This document shows positions 1-6,026 of a DNA stretch of 14,232 bases, piece by piece. The translations under genes and the position numbers were made by a program. A model generated the notes under the pieces. That model made no database searches. It saw only the letters and a program-made list of their open reading frames with translations, and had not been told where the DNA came from. Position 1 is the stretch's first letter, and every line of letters begins with the position of its first letter. Origin of the DNA: CAYXOX01 sp964466745 (GTDB lineage Bacteria; Pseudomonadota; Alphaproteobacteria; Rhodobacterales; Rhodobacteraceae). The stretch is from the NCBI GenBank assembly GCA_964466745.1, contig CAYXOX010000073.1, forward strand, positions 1 through 14,232, in the 5' to 3' direction.

Positions 1-1716
1 CATCTTCTTCTTGCCGGCCTTCTGCTTCTCCAGGAGCTTCTTCTTGCGCGTCACGTCGCCCCCGTAGCACTTGGCGGTCACATCCTTGCGCAGCGCGGCC
101 AGCGTTTCGCGGGCGATGATGCGGCCCCCGATCGCGGCCTGGATCGGGATCTTGAACATGTGGCGGGGAATGAGATCCTTGAGCTTCTCGCACATCGCCC
201 GGCCGCGGGTCTCGGCCCGGTCGCGGTGCACCATGGTGGAAAGCGCGTCCACGGGCTCGTCGTTCACCAGGATCTGCATCTTCACGAGATGGTCCTGCCG
301 GTAGCCGATCATCTGGTAGTCGAAGCTGGCGTAGCCCTTCGTCACCGATTTCAGGCGGTCGTAGAAGTCGAAGACCACCTCGTTGAGCGGCAGGTCATAA
401 ACCACCATGGCCCGGCTGCCCGCATAGGTCAGGTCGAGCTGGACGCCCCGCCTGTCCTGGCAGAGCTTGAGCACGTCGCCGAGGTAATCGTCGGGCACCA
501 GGATCGTGGCCTTGATGCGCGGCTCCTCGATGTGGTCGATGTTGGCCGGGTCGGGCATGTCGGCGGGGTTGTGCAGCTCGATCATCTGCCCGTCGCGCAT
601 GTGGATGCGGTAGATCACGCTCGGCGCGGTGGTGATGAGCTCGATATCGTATTCGCGCTCGAGCCTGTCGCGGATCACCTCGAGGTGCAGAAGGCCCAGG
701 AAACCGCACCGGAAGCCGAAGCCGAGCGCGGCCGAGGTTTCCATCTCGAAGGTGAAGGACGCGTCGTTCAGCGCCAGCTTCTCGATGGCGTCGCGCAGAT
801 CCTCGAACTCGTTGGTGTCGACGGGAAAGAGCCCGCAGAACACCACCGGCACCGAGGGCTTGAAGCCCGGCAGCGGTTCGGCGCACTGGCGCTTCTCGTG
901 GGTGATCGTATCGCCCACCCGGGTGTCGCGAACCTGCTTGATCGACGCGTTAAGGTAGCCGATCTCGCCGGGGCCGAGGGATTTCACGGGCGTCATGGCG
1001 GGGCGGTAGACGCCCACGTCGTCCACGTCGTAGGTTCCGCCCGTCTTCATCATGCGGATGCGGTCGCCCTTCTTCAGGGTGCCGTCGATGATGCGCACGA
1101 TACAGATGACCCCGAGGTACTGGTCGTACTTGCTGTCCACGAGCATGGCCTTCAGGGGCGCGTCCGGGTCGCCCTCCGAGGGAGGCGGCAGGCGGGTGAC
1201 GATGGCTTCGAGCACCTCGGGAATGCCGAGCCCCGTCTTGGCGGAGATCTCGACAGCGTCGTGCGCCTCGATGCCGATGACATCCTCGATCTGCTCGCGC
1301 ACGCGGTCGGGCTCGGCGGCGGGCAGCACGATCTCGTGATCGGCCTCGATGGCCGCGTAGACATTTGCCAGCGTCTGCGCCTCGACCCCCTGGGAGGCGT
1401 CGACGACGAGCAGGGAGCCCTCGACGGCCTGCATGGAACGCGACACCTCGTAGCCGAAATCCACGTGGCCGGGCGTATCGATCAGGTTGAGGATGTAGGT
1501 GTGGCCGTCCTGCGCGGGATACTCGATCCGCACGGAGTTCGCCTTGATGGTGATGCCGCGCTCGCGCTCGATGTCCATCGCGTCGAGCAGCTGTTCCTTC
1601 ATGTCGCGCTCTGCCACCGTGCCGGTGAGCTGGATCAGCCTGTCGGCCAGGGTGGATTTCCCGTGGTCGATGTGGGCGACGATGGAGAAATTTCGGATGC
1701 GGGAAAGCTCTGTCAT
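1..1716 (-). CDS. lepA: Elongation factor 4 (LepA), 3' end cut off by window; G4 motif missing
   Basis: Ribosome-associated translational GTPase (EF-4) that back-translocates or remodels stalled ribosomes. 572 codons are visible. The reading frame leaves the window at KAGKKKM, about 20-25 residues before the usual C-terminus (family about 600 aa). Seen motifs: G1 AHIDHGKST at residues 14-22, G2 RERGITIK at 51-58, G3 DTPGHVDF at 80-87, G5-like SAKTG, the LepA signature GFGFRCGFLGLLHLE, and the C-terminal LRKDVTAKCYGGDVTRKKK. Oddity: after HEIV (residue 130) the chain passes straight to LPAAEPDRV. Family members have PVLNKID there, so seven residues including the guanine-specificity motif NKxD are absent without a frameshift. 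The ATG at 1716 is chosen because MTELSRIRNFSI is the normal N-terminus. No Shine-Dalgarno is seen; a promoter-like element lies immediately upstream. Identity is certain; whether the protein is functional is not. Confidence 0.96.
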   Translation of the reverse strand, partial: MTELSRIRNFSIVAHIDHGKSTLADRLIQLTGTVAERDMKEQLLDAMDIERERGITIKANSVRIEYPAQDGHTYILNLIDTPGHVDFGYEVSRSMQAVEGSLLVVDASQGVEAQTLANVYAAIEADHEIVLPAAEPDRVREQIEDVIGIEAHDAVEISAKTGLGIPEVLEAIVTRLPPPSEGDPDAPLKAMLVDSKYDQYLGVICIVRIIDGTLKKGDRIRMMKTGGTYDVDDVGVYRPAMTPVKSLGPGEIGYLNASIKQVRDTRVGDTITHEKRQCAEPLPGFKPSVPVVFCGLFPVDTNEFEDLRDAIEKLALNDASFTFEMETSAALGFGFRCGFLGLLHLEVIRDRLEREYDIELITTAPSVIYRIHMRDGQMIELHNPADMPDPANIDHIEEPRIKATILVPDDYLGDVLKLCQDRRGVQLDLTYAGSRAMVVYDLPLNEVVFDFYDRLKSVTKGYASFDYQMIGYRQDHLVKMQILVNDEPVDALSTMVHRDRAETRGRAMCEKLKDLIPRHMFKIPIQAAIGGRIIARETLAALRKDVTAKCYGGDVTRKKKLLEKQKAGKKKM

Positions 1717-1722
1717 GGCGGG

Positions 1723-1751
1723 GATATGCGGCGGAAGCGGGGGGCGGTCAA
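1723..1751 (-). promoter_or_regulatory. Candidate lepA promoter, possibly giving a leaderless mRNA
   Basis: Read on the minus strand: TTGACC (1751-1746), a 17-nt spacer, CATATC (1728-1723), then six bases and the lepA ATG. The -35 matches 5/6 of the sigma-70 consensus and the -10 only 3/6. The spacing would put +1 on the A of the start codon, in keeping with the absence of a Shine-Dalgarno sequence. Predicted by eye; the weak -10 keeps confidence low. Confidence 0.35.
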
Positions 1752-1782
1752 TGGCCATGGCGCGCCTTGGCACCCGTCGCGG

Positions 1783-1798
1783 GGCTCCCGCGGGAGCC
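1783..1798. repeat. 16-bp perfect palindrome upstream of lepA
   Basis: GGCTCCCGCGGGAGCC is a perfect 8+8 dyad without a loop. It lies about 30 bp upstream of the candidate lepA -35 and downstream of the terminator of the preceding small gene. It could be an operator-type site, part of an mRNA structure, or a chance event at this GC content. No known binding-site family is recognised. Confidence 0.3.
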
Positions 1799-1842
1799 GG
1801 CGAACCGAGGCCGGTAATGCGCGCAGCCGCCCCGACGCGAAA

Positions 1843-1867
1843 CGGCCGCCGGTCCTTCCGGCGGCCG
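1843..1867 (-). terminator. Hairpin terminator after the 57-aa membrane protein gene
   Basis: Perfect 10-bp stem CGGCCGCCGG / CCGGCGGCCG with a 5-nt loop (1853-1857). On the minus strand it is followed by TTTCGCG, so the T-tract is short. It lies 50 bp past the stop codon of the small minus-strand gene and before lepA, so it probably separates the two transcripts. Confidence 0.6.
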
Positions 1868-1917
1868 CTTGCAGAATTCGATCGCTGCGGGCGCGCCCGG
1901 CCGCCCGCGGAGCAGGC

Positions 1918-2091
1918 TCAGTTGCGCGCCTGCGCCATCGCGGCGAGCCGCTCTTCCTTGCCGTCGCGGGAGAGCGCCGATTTCGGCGCATCGCTCTCGC
2001 GGAGTTTCTGGGTGGCGCGCACGCTCAGATAGCCGAACGCAACCGCGAACCCGAGGGTGCCAAACGTCAGAAGTCCAAGTCCGATATCCAT
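1918..2091 (-). CDS. 57-aa single-span membrane protein, unknown function
   Basis: This short protein begins MDIGLGLLTFGTLGFAVAFG, one hydrophobic segment at about residues 4-22. A charged tail follows (VRATQKLRESDAPKSALSRDGKEERLAAMAQARN) and would lie in the cytoplasm if the N-terminus is outside. The start at 2091 is preferred over an in-frame ATG six bases upstream (2097) because AAAGGA ends exactly six bases before it and would touch the upstream ATG. The gene has a clear TGA stop and its own hairpin terminator, which supports a real gene. It resembles the small one-span proteins often annotated as hypothetical beside alphaproteobacterial housekeeping genes. I do not recognise a family. 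A possible role is as a small accessory subunit of a membrane complex, but nothing in the context says which. Confidence 0.68.
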   Translation of the reverse strand: MDIGLGLLTFGTLGFAVAFGYLSVRATQKLRESDAPKSALSRDGKEERLAAMAQARN

Positions 2092-2097
2092 GGTCAT

Positions 2098-2232
2098 TCC
2101 TTTCCGGTGGCTACTGGAACGGAATACGGGCGCTCACCTTCGCCGGATCACGGGCGCACAGAAAAAATTTGGGAATACAATAGCATACTCTGGCATACCG
2201 ACCGCGAGACGGCGCGCCAGCGGGCAGCCCGC
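2098..2232. other. Intergenic stretch with an AT-rich island
   Basis: Between the two small minus-strand membrane protein genes lies a stretch with a notably AT-rich core at about 2160-2200, containing AAAAAATTT and ATACAATAGCATA. This stands out in a 70% GC neighbourhood and probably holds the promoter of the 57-aa gene. I could not fit a convincing -35/-10 pair: TATGCT and TATTGT on the minus strand are possible -10 boxes, but without a good -35. Confidence 0.35.
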
Positions 2233-2493
2233 CTAGTTGACGAGCACGATCAGCGCCAGCCAGAAGCCCAGCATGCCCACGACACCGAATTGCGCGGCAA
2301 GGAACGAAAGCAGCGCCAGCGCGGCCAGAACCCCGCCCACGAGCAGCGCCTGTTCGCGCGCCGGGCGCGCCGCCAGCGCGGCGTCGATCTCCGCCAGCGG
2401 GCGGTTGCGCAGGAAACCGCCAACCACCGCGGCCGCGGCACGCCGGCAGGTGATCCCGGTCCGATGTGCGAGGGAAAGCGGTGCAGATGCCAT
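2233..2493 (-). CDS. 86-aa predicted membrane protein, unknown function
   Basis: The protein has an N-terminal basic and alanine-rich region (residues 11-30), a short linker with RPLAEIDAALAARPAREQ, then two closely spaced hydrophobic segments at about 49-67 and 70-85 (ALLVGGVLAALALLSF and FGVVGMLGFWLALIVLV). It ends directly after the second span. The ATG at 2493 is supported by GGAG eight bases upstream and by a promoter (TTGCGA-17-TATCCT) about 30 bp further up, giving a leader of about 25 nt. Length, start signals and the hydrophobic pattern argue for a real inner-membrane protein. I do not recognise the family. The divergent neighbour encodes a secreted Cys-rich protein, but no shared role can be inferred beyond possible common control of the intergenic region. 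Confidence 0.68.
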   Translation of the reverse strand: MASAPLSLAHRTGITCRRAAAAVVGGFLRNRPLAEIDAALAARPAREQALLVGGVLAALALLSFLAAQFGVVGMLGFWLALIVLVN

Positions 2494-2524
2494 GCAAGGG
2501 ACTCCGAGCTAGACGTCCGTCGTC

Positions 2525-2553
2525 AGGATACGACGGGATACCGCGCCTCGCAA
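2525..2553 (-). promoter_or_regulatory. Sigma-70-type promoter of the 86-aa membrane protein gene
   Basis: On the minus strand: TTGCGA (2553-2548), exactly 17 bp, TATCCT (2530-2525). Each box matches 4/6 of consensus. Transcription would start near 2518, with a leader of about 25 nt that contains GGAG before the ATG at 2493. Confidence 0.55.
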
Positions 2554-2562
2554 CAGCGGCGG

Positions 2563-2591
2563 TTGCCGAAAACGGGCCGAAGCGGTATATT
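2563..2591 (+). promoter_or_regulatory. Sigma-70-type promoter of the secreted 106-aa protein gene
   Basis: TTGCCG (2563-2568), exactly 17 bp, TATATT (2586-2591). This is the best promoter match in the window. It drives rightward transcription with a leader of about 70 nt to the ATG at 2670. It lies back to back with the minus-strand promoter, the two -35 boxes being 9 bp apart. Confidence 0.62.
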
Positions 2592-2669
2592 TTGGCAATG
2601 AGTCCGGCGCTACGATCGGACGGATCGAGGCAGTGGCCCCTCGGGGCCAACAGGAAACGAGGCAGTTCA

Positions 2670-2990
2670 ATGAACCGAGTTCACGGGGCGCTGGTGGCTA
2701 TCGCCATGGCTGGCGCGGGCCTGACCTTCACGGCACCAACGGCGGAGGCAGGCGTGATTCAGCGCGCATGCAGCCAAAGCGAGCGCGGCGGGCGGAACGC
2801 CGCCCTTTGTGCCTGCATCCAGGGCGCGGCCGACGCGACGCTCAGCCGGCGCGACCAGCGCCTCGCCGCAGGCTTCTTCCAGAACCCGCACCGCGCGCAG
2901 GAGATCCGCATGTCGGACCGCCCGAACCACGAGGTGTTCTGGAAACGCTACCGCCAGTTCGGCGAGATCGCGGAAGCCTACTGCGGCTGA
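2670..2990 (+). CDS. Small secreted four-cysteine protein (family often labelled 'arginine transporter')
   Basis: 106-aa protein with a signal peptide at residues 1-27 (hydrophobic core GALVAIAMAGAGLTF, likely cleavage after AEA). The mature part carries four cysteines (C34, C47, C49, C105), enough for two disulfides, and is otherwise polar and helical. From memory, similar sequences are common in Rhodobacteraceae and are often annotated 'arginine transporter'. That label looks unfounded: there is no transmembrane domain or binding-protein fold of usual length. The start at 2670 is set by GAGG seven bases upstream and by the following signal peptide; a longer in-frame extension to 2466 is rejected. 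The function is unknown and probably periplasmic. No terminator with a T-tract follows, only a long GC-rich inverted repeat shared with the convergent copper unit. Confidence 0.82.
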   Translation: MNRVHGALVAIAMAGAGLTFTAPTAEAGVIQRACSQSERGGRNAALCACIQGAADATLSRRDQRLAAGFFQNPHRAQEIRMSDRPNHEVFWKRYRQFGEIAEAYCG

Positions 2991-3061
2991 GCCGCACGCG
3001 GCAGGCCACAATGCGCCGCGCCGTTCGGGCCAGCGCACCGCCCGACTGGGCGTGGGGAGCG

Positions 3062-3093
3062 CCTGCCGGCGGCGCGGATCGGCGGCCGGCAGG
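3062..3093. terminator. Possible bidirectional hairpin between convergent genes
   Basis: Inverted repeat CCTGCCGGC (3062-3070) / GCCGGCAGG (3085-3093) with a 14-nt loop. It sits in the 123-bp gap between the ends of the secreted-protein gene (plus) and the copper chaperone gene (minus). No T-tract lies on either side, so intrinsic termination is uncertain. Confidence 0.35.
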
Positions 3094-3113
3094 GAGTATT
3101 CCGGCGCCGCGGT

Positions 3114-3632
3114 TCAGCCGTCCGCGCCGTGGGAGCCATGGCCGCCGTGATGCATCGCGGGCATGCGCTGAAGATCGACCGGGATCTCGATGGTCACCTC
3201 GCCGGCGCGCTCGAAGGTCAGCGTGACCGTGACCGTTTCGCCATCGATCATGGGCGCGGTGAGCCCCATGAACATGACGTGGTCGCCGCCGCGCTGGAGC
3301 GCGTGAGCACCGCCGGCCGGAACGGGGAAGCCGTCCTTCACCTCCACCATGCGCATCACGCCTTCGGCGTTTTCCACATGGGTATGCAACTCCACCCGCT
3401 GCGCCGCGTCGGACGCCGCCGCGATGAGCCTGTCATCCTCGGTGCCGGCGTTCCGGATGAGCATGAAGGCTGCGCCGGAGGGCGAGGTGGGGGTGGAGGC
3501 GCGCGCATAGGCATCCTCCACGGTGATCGGCCCGACGGTGGCGGTGCCGCCCGCGTGGGAGGTTTCGGCAAGGGCCGGAACGGCCGCGAAGAACGCCGCC
3601 GCGAGGCCGGCGCACATGGTCTTGAGAAGCAT
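3114..3632 (-). CDS. Periplasmic copper chaperone, PCu(A)C family
   Basis: 172-aa exported protein of the PCu(A)C family (PF04314). The family carries Cu(I) in the periplasm and in several bacteria delivers it to the CuA or CuB site of cytochrome c oxidase. The signal peptide is residues 1-22 (MLLKTMCAGLAAAFFAAVPALA). Metal ligands fit the His/Met pattern: H83 and H85 in VELHTHVENA, M93 and M95 in GVMRM, and H118-x-M120 in GGDHVMFMG. The spacing is about one residue longer on each side than the textbook H-x10-M-x21-HxM. The C-terminal tail MPAMHHGGHGSHGADG is His/Met-rich and may bind extra copper. The ATG at 3632 has AGGAGA six to seven bases upstream. It lies 50 bp downstream of the DUF2946-like gene, with which it probably forms an operon. 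Confidence 0.9.
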   Translation of the reverse strand: MLLKTMCAGLAAAFFAAVPALAETSHAGGTATVGPITVEDAYARASTPTSPSGAAFMLIRNAGTEDDRLIAAASDAAQRVELHTHVENAEGVMRMVEVKDGFPVPAGGAHALQRGGDHVMFMGLTAPMIDGETVTVTLTFERAGEVTIEIPVDLQRMPAMHHGGHGSHGADG

Positions 3633-3682
3633 GGCTGCTCTCCTCGATCTGAATGGGTATGGGGATTTCGTCTGCGGATCGT

Positions 3683-4033
3683 CTAGCCGACCCGCGGCGG
3701 TCCCCGTGCGGCGTAGCCGAGGGCGGGGGCGGCATCCGCGATCGGGGCCGGCGGCAGCGCCTGCGTTCGCGCGACGGCGAGCGGCCGCGCGGGCGCGTGC
3801 GCGCCGCTCTCCACCGCGACGAAGAGCGAAAGCGCGCAATCGGGGCAGTAGTGCGCCGGGCCTGTCGGGTTGCCCTGCGCATCGACCGTGATCGTGACCA
3901 GCCCCTCGCCGGAGCAGAGCACGATTTCTCCTGCAACCGCCGCGTGCCCGCGCGCCGTCGCGAGCGACTGGCTGGTCAGCGCGAGGAGCGCGGCCAGAAC
4001 CAGGTTCAGAAGCGGGCGCGGCCGGAAGAGCAT
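3683..4033 (-). CDS. DUF2946-like small exported Cys protein linked to copper chaperone
   Basis: 116-aa protein starting with a signal sequence or N-terminal anchor (LLNLVLAALLALTSQSLATA, likely cleavage near residue 27). The core contains one cysteine in EIVLCSGEG (C40) and a CPDC motif (C63, C66) after GNPTGPAHY. The C-terminal third is Ala/Pro/Arg-rich and low complexity. Small proteins with this LC..G....GPxHxCPDCALS pattern occur next to PCu(A)C chaperones in Rhodobacterales (from memory, often called DUF2946). The close spacing to the chaperone gene here agrees with that. A role in copper binding or periplasmic redox handling is inferred only from the CxxC and the neighbour. No Shine-Dalgarno precedes the ATG; a promoter-like element sits six bases upstream of it. 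Confidence 0.78.
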   Translation of the reverse strand: MLFRPRPLLNLVLAALLALTSQSLATARGHAAVAGEIVLCSGEGLVTITVDAQGNPTGPAHYCPDCALSLFVAVESGAHAPARPLAVARTQALPPAPIADAAPALGYAARGPPRVG

Positions 4034-4039
4034 GTCTGC

Positions 4040-4068
4040 AAGCTAGGCCGCCGGTCTTGATCGGGCAA
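4040..4068 (-). promoter_or_regulatory. Candidate promoter of the copper unit, possibly leaderless
   Basis: On the minus strand: TTGCCC (4068-4063), exactly 17 bp, TAGCTT (4045-4040), then GCAGAC and the ATG at 4033. The -10 fits the TAnnnT pattern seen before leaderless genes in other bacteria. The predicted start point is on the A of the AUG. No copper-responsive operator dyad is recognised. Confidence 0.42.
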
Positions 4069-4189
4069 GCGATGCGGCCTTCGGCTCACGCCCCCAGCCC
4101 TGCGGCGAACGCGCGCGGCGCACGCGCGCTCCGAGGGCGGGCGCAAGCGGAGAAACGCATGTGATGGTGGCACGTTGCCAAGCCGATGG

Positions 4190-4206
4190 GCCGCGCGCAG
4201 CGCGGC
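4190..4206 (-). terminator. Weak hairpin after rpmB
   Basis: Perfect 7-bp stem GCCGCGC / GCGCGGC with loop GCA, 23 bp past the rpmB stop on the minus strand. No T-tract follows. It could be a 3' stabilising structure rather than a terminator. Confidence 0.3.
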
Positions 4207-4228
4207 GCCGGCATCGGCATCGGCGAAA

Positions 4229-4522
4229 TCAGGCGGTGGCGGCGGCCTGCGCCTTCGCGATGTCTTTCTTGATCTTCAGCGCGGCGGGCGAGAGCTCCTC
4301 GTCCTTCGCCTTCGCCAGGAACGCGTCGAGCCCGCCGCGATGGTCCACCGTCCGCAGGGCAGCGGCGGAGATGCGCAGCTTGAAGCCCCGGCCGAGAGTC
4401 TCGGAGACGAGGGTCGTATCGTTCAGGTTGGGAAGGAAGCGGCGCCGCGTCTTGTTGTTGGCGTGGCTCACGTTGTTGCCCGTCATCGGGCCCTTCCCGG
4501 TCAGTTCGCAACGGCGCGACAT
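4229..4522 (-). CDS. rpmB: 50S ribosomal protein L28
   Basis: 97-aa basic ribosomal protein of the large subunit, needed for 70S assembly. It starts MSRRCELTGKGPMTGNNVSH and continues NKTRRRFLPNL, the family signature, then KLRISAAALRTVDHRGGLDAFL. The single Cys (C5) shows this is the zinc-free form without the CxxC pairs. Its length matches alphaproteobacterial L28, which carries a C-terminal extension (here KDEELSPAALKIKKDIAKAQAAATA, written across residues 73-97) absent from the 78-aa E. coli protein. The ATG at 4522 has AAGGA about nine bases upstream. It lies 118 bp downstream of meaB on the same strand, but a terminator-like hairpin between them suggests its own promoter, which I could not place. 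rpmB is alone here, without rpmG. Confidence 0.97.
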   Translation of the reverse strand: MSRRCELTGKGPMTGNNVSHANNKTRRRFLPNLNDTTLVSETLGRGFKLRISAAALRTVDHRGGLDAFLAKAKDEELSPAALKIKKDIAKAQAAATA

Positions 4523-4599
4523 GGCTGTGTTTCCTTGTCCTCGTGGCGTTCGGTGCGGGTGGCGCGGAAAGGCGGCTCGGCCCGGCTCGAACAGACAAG

Positions 4600-4621
4600 A
4601 GGCCCTGCCGGGGCAGAGCCT
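4600..4621 (-). terminator. Intrinsic terminator after meaB
   Basis: On the minus strand the sequence folds as AGGCTCTGCC / GGCAGGGCCT, ten pairs including one G-U, followed by the T-rich CTTGTCTGTT. It starts 19 bp after the meaB stop codon and precedes rpmB, so it should end the meaB transcript. Confidence 0.65.
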
Positions 4622-4640
4622 CCTTGGTGTCCAGCGGCAA

Positions 4641-5756
4641 TTACGGAGAATCGCCGCCAGCGTCAAGGCCCGCCGGGCCGGCTCCCGCGCCCGTTCCGGC
4701 CTCGCCGCGCTCCCCGCCTTGCGTGTGCCCGTGCCCAGCGGCGCCGTCCTCCGCCTCCAGCCCTGCGAGCACGGCGGCGGCCGCCGCGGCGGGGCTTGCG
4801 GCGCCCACGGCCACACGCGCCGCCGCCGCCCGCATCCGGCGGCCGTGCTCGGGGTCGGAGGCCAGCCGCGCCAGAAGGCCCGCCTGCACTTCCTCCTCGA
4901 ACCACTCCACCGCCTGCTCCCTTCGACGGGCCGCCCAGTGGCCCGAGGCCCGGCGCCAGTCGGCGAGCGCCTGCATCTCCCTCCAGGCCTCCGGGAGGCC
5001 GGAGCCCTCGAGCGACGAGACGAGCATTGCCTTCGGAAACCCGTCGGGATCCTGGGGGCGCCGGCGCAGGAGGCGCAACGCCCCGGCGTAATCGGCGCAG
5101 GTTCGGGTGGCCGCCCCGCGCAGATCACCGTCGGCCTTGTTCACGAGGATGATGTCGGCGATCTCCATGATCCCGCGCTTGACGCCCTGAAGCTCGTCTC
5201 CCCCGGCAGGGGCAAGCAGCAGCACGAAGAGATCGGCCATCCGCGCCACCTGCGTTTCGGACTGCCCCACCCCCACCGTCTCGATCACCACCACGTCAAA
5301 TCCGGCCGCCTCGCACAGGCTCACCGCCTCGCGGGTCCGCCGGGCCACCCCGCCCAGCTCGGAGCGGGCCGGGGAAGGGCGGATGTAGGCGAGCGGTTCG
5401 CGGGCCAGCTTCTCCATCCGCGTCTTGTCGCCGAGGATCGAGCCCCCCGAGCGGGCGGAGGACGGGTCCACCGCCAGCACCGCCACCTTCAGGCCGGCGC
5501 CCGTGAGCATCAGCCCGAACGCCTCGATGAAGCTCGACTTCCCCACTCCCGGCGTGCCCGACAGCCCGATGCGCAGCGCCTCGCGCCGCGGTTCGCTGAC
5601 CGCGCCGAGCAGCGCTTCGGCCTCCGCCCGGTGATCCGGGCGGGCGCTTTCCACCAGCGTGATCGCGCGCGCGAGCGCCCGGCGCTCGCCGGACTTCACG
5701 GCGGCGGCCAGATCGGAGATTGCGCGGAACGTTCGGGAGGCGGCAGGCTCGGTCAC
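4641..5756 (-). CDS. meaB: MeaB, GTPase chaperone of B12-dependent acyl-CoA mutase
   Basis: 371-aa SIMIBI-class GTPase (MeaB/ArgK/MMAA family). It gates adenosylcobalamin loading and protects methylmalonyl-CoA mutase or a related mutase. Seen: Walker A GTPGVGKSS at residues 67-75, the family motif VDPSSARSGGSILGDKTRM at 96-114, switch/Walker B ETVGVGQSE at 159-167, GGDELQGVKRGIMEIAD at 185-201, and the guanine motif NKAD at 206-209. The N-terminal helical arm and C-terminal dimerisation helices are present. A Gly/Ala/His-rich tail of about 38 residues (from 334, with GHGHTQGGERGEAG) extends past the usual end near 330. The start is GTG at 5756, with GGAG seven bases upstream; no ATG is available before residue 83. 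No mutase gene is in the window, so the partner is encoded elsewhere. It is transcribed divergently from hrpB. Confidence 0.94.
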   Translation of the reverse strand: MTEPAASRTFRAISDLAAAVKSGERRALARAITLVESARPDHRAEAEALLGAVSEPRREALRIGLSGTPGVGKSSFIEAFGLMLTGAGLKVAVLAVDPSSARSGGSILGDKTRMEKLAREPLAYIRPSPARSELGGVARRTREAVSLCEAAGFDVVVIETVGVGQSETQVARMADLFVLLLAPAGGDELQGVKRGIMEIADIILVNKADGDLRGAATRTCADYAGALRLLRRRPQDPDGFPKAMLVSSLEGSGLPEAWREMQALADWRRASGHWAARRREQAVEWFEEEVQAGLLARLASDPEHGRRMRAAAARVAVGAASPAAAAAAVLAGLEAEDGAAGHGHTQGGERGEAGTGAGAGPAGLDAGGDSP

Positions 5757-6026
5757 GGTCGGGCTCCATCGGGCCGGTGGCGGCGTCCGGGCGAGCCCGG
5801 GCGGAACGGGGAAAGCCGGCGCGCCCGGCCCGGGTGGTGCGCCGGGGCCAGCCCGCACCCGTCTTGCCTCGCGGCGCGGGAGGTGTCCAACCGAAAAACG
5901 GCCCGTGGCACGGCGCGTGCGGCGCGGCGGACGCGCGCTCGAACCGACCGCACCGGGCCTGCGCGGCACGGGCACGGCGGTGCCGGCAGGCTGGCCAGAG
6001 GCACGGCGCTCGGCGATAACCCGGGC
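5757..6026. other. Divergent intergenic region meaB / hrpB
   Basis: This is 270 bp of very GC-rich DNA between the divergent starts of meaB and hrpB. It holds the meaB Shine-Dalgarno (GGAG) at its left end and a candidate hrpB promoter at its right end. Open frames cross it in several phases, but none has a start signal or recognisable protein content. I see no operator or RNA gene. Confidence 0.5.
5992..6020 (+). promoter_or_regulatory. Candidate hrpB promoter, possibly leaderless
   Basis: TGGCCA (5992-5997), 17 bp, GATAAC (6015-6020), then CCGGGC and the hrpB ATG at 6027. The -10 matches 4/6 and the -35 4/6. No Shine-Dalgarno is present before hrpB, and the spacing would place +1 at the AUG. 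Confidence 0.35.

Noticed and set aside
160..2601. 813-codon open frame on the plus strand
   Set aside because: It is antisense to lepA in a high-GC genome; its product is rich in H, R, D, V and G without any domain, whereas the minus strand encodes a clear LepA.
2670..2990. Arginine transporter function for the secreted small protein
   Set aside because: The recalled database label does not fit: a 106-aa exported protein with four Cys has neither membrane spans nor a binding-protein fold.
4161..6026. Upstream in-frame extension of hrpB to a 1440-aa protein
   Set aside because: The extension runs antisense to rpmB and meaB and has no protein features; normal HrpB starts at 6027.
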